Part shown: in pieces, positions 6,060 to 6,089 of the stretch | Layout of the letters: each line of letters begins with the position of its first letter | Position numbering within the stretch: the stretch's first letter is position 1 | NCBI GenBank assembly: GCA_003545125.1 | Contig: DQCI01000269.1 | Coordinates: forward strand, 15,689 to 21,777 | DNA: 6,089 nt | Source of the DNA: Paracoccaceae bacterium | GTDB taxonomy: Bacteria > Pseudomonadota > Alphaproteobacteria > Rhodobacterales > Rhodobacteraceae | Reading direction: 5' to 3' | Translations under genes and position numbers: made by a program | The notes under the pieces: generated by a model | What the model saw: the letters and a program-made list of their open reading frames with translations, nothing else | The model's database searches: none | What the model was told of the DNA's origin: nothing

Positions 6060-6068
6060 GCGCGGCAC

Positions 6069-6089
6069 GGAGAGGTGGCCGAGTGGTCG
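6069..6089 (+). tRNA. tRNA-Ser, 5' end only (cut by window edge)
   Basis: The last 21 bases read as the 5' end of a serine tRNA: acceptor strand GGAGAGG (6069-6075), T8 (6076), G9, D-stem GCC (6078-6080) and D-loop beginning GAGTGGTCG. The GGAGAGG acceptor strand and a GCC D-stem are characteristic of class II tRNA-Ser; tRNA-Leu genes usually start GC. The anticodon, long variable arm and 3' end lie outside the window, so the isoacceptor cannot be told. Confidence 0.85.

Noticed and set aside
1..6089. Mobile elements, CRISPR arrays, toxin-antitoxin or defence systems
   Set aside because: No transposase or integrase motifs, terminal inverted repeats, regularly spaced repeats or paired small genes were seen on either strand; gene composition is even throughout.

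Overview
The window is high-GC DNA, dense with genes that all lie on the plus strand. Codon choice is strongly G/C at third positions, and gene content and motif styles (a DUF3772-type MscS channel, short FW...QFP...AR-RL motifs, a TAGATA-like -10 box before a tRNA) suggest an alphaproteobacterium. A Rhodobacterales or Rhodospirillales relative is the best guess. That placement is inference; there is no rRNA or other strong marker here. It reads as ordinary chromosomal housekeeping and envelope DNA. I see no transposase, phage gene, CRISPR array or plasmid function.

Layout. (1) Bases 1-2535 hold the 3' majority of a large mechanosensitive channel gene. Its start lies off the left edge; the window opens inside its signal peptide. 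(2) An alanyl-tRNA editing hydrolase of the AlaX type (2528-3250) overlaps the channel gene by 8 bases and is probably translationally coupled to it. (3) After a 66-base gap comes a cytosolic endonuclease/exonuclease/phosphatase-fold hydrolase (3317-4162). (4) A class I SAM-dependent methyltransferase (4185-5072) follows 22 bases later, with a three-copy 12-bp repeat encoding PEDW near its N-terminus. These four could form one transcription unit, with a possible internal start before gene 3. (5) A 252-base gap holds a weak terminator-like hairpin, a weak promoter and a very GC-rich stretch that can fold into a compact three-way junction plus a further hairpin just before the next ribosome-binding site. 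(6) A secreted protein with a proline/valine-rich linker and a C-terminal peptidoglycan-binding-like domain (5325-5999) follows. (7) After a hairpin and a good promoter, the first 21 bases of a tRNA-Ser gene reach the right edge.

The genes do not form an obvious single pathway. Envelope functions (tension-gated channel, putative cell-wall binding protein) flank translation quality control (AlaX, which clears Ser- or Gly-mischarged tRNA-Ala) and two enzymes whose substrates cannot be read from sequence. I found no convincing new multi-gene system. The points most worth a second look are the structured leader before the secreted protein and two in-frame 12-bp tandem repeats at protein N-termini (VFGL x2 and PEDW x3).
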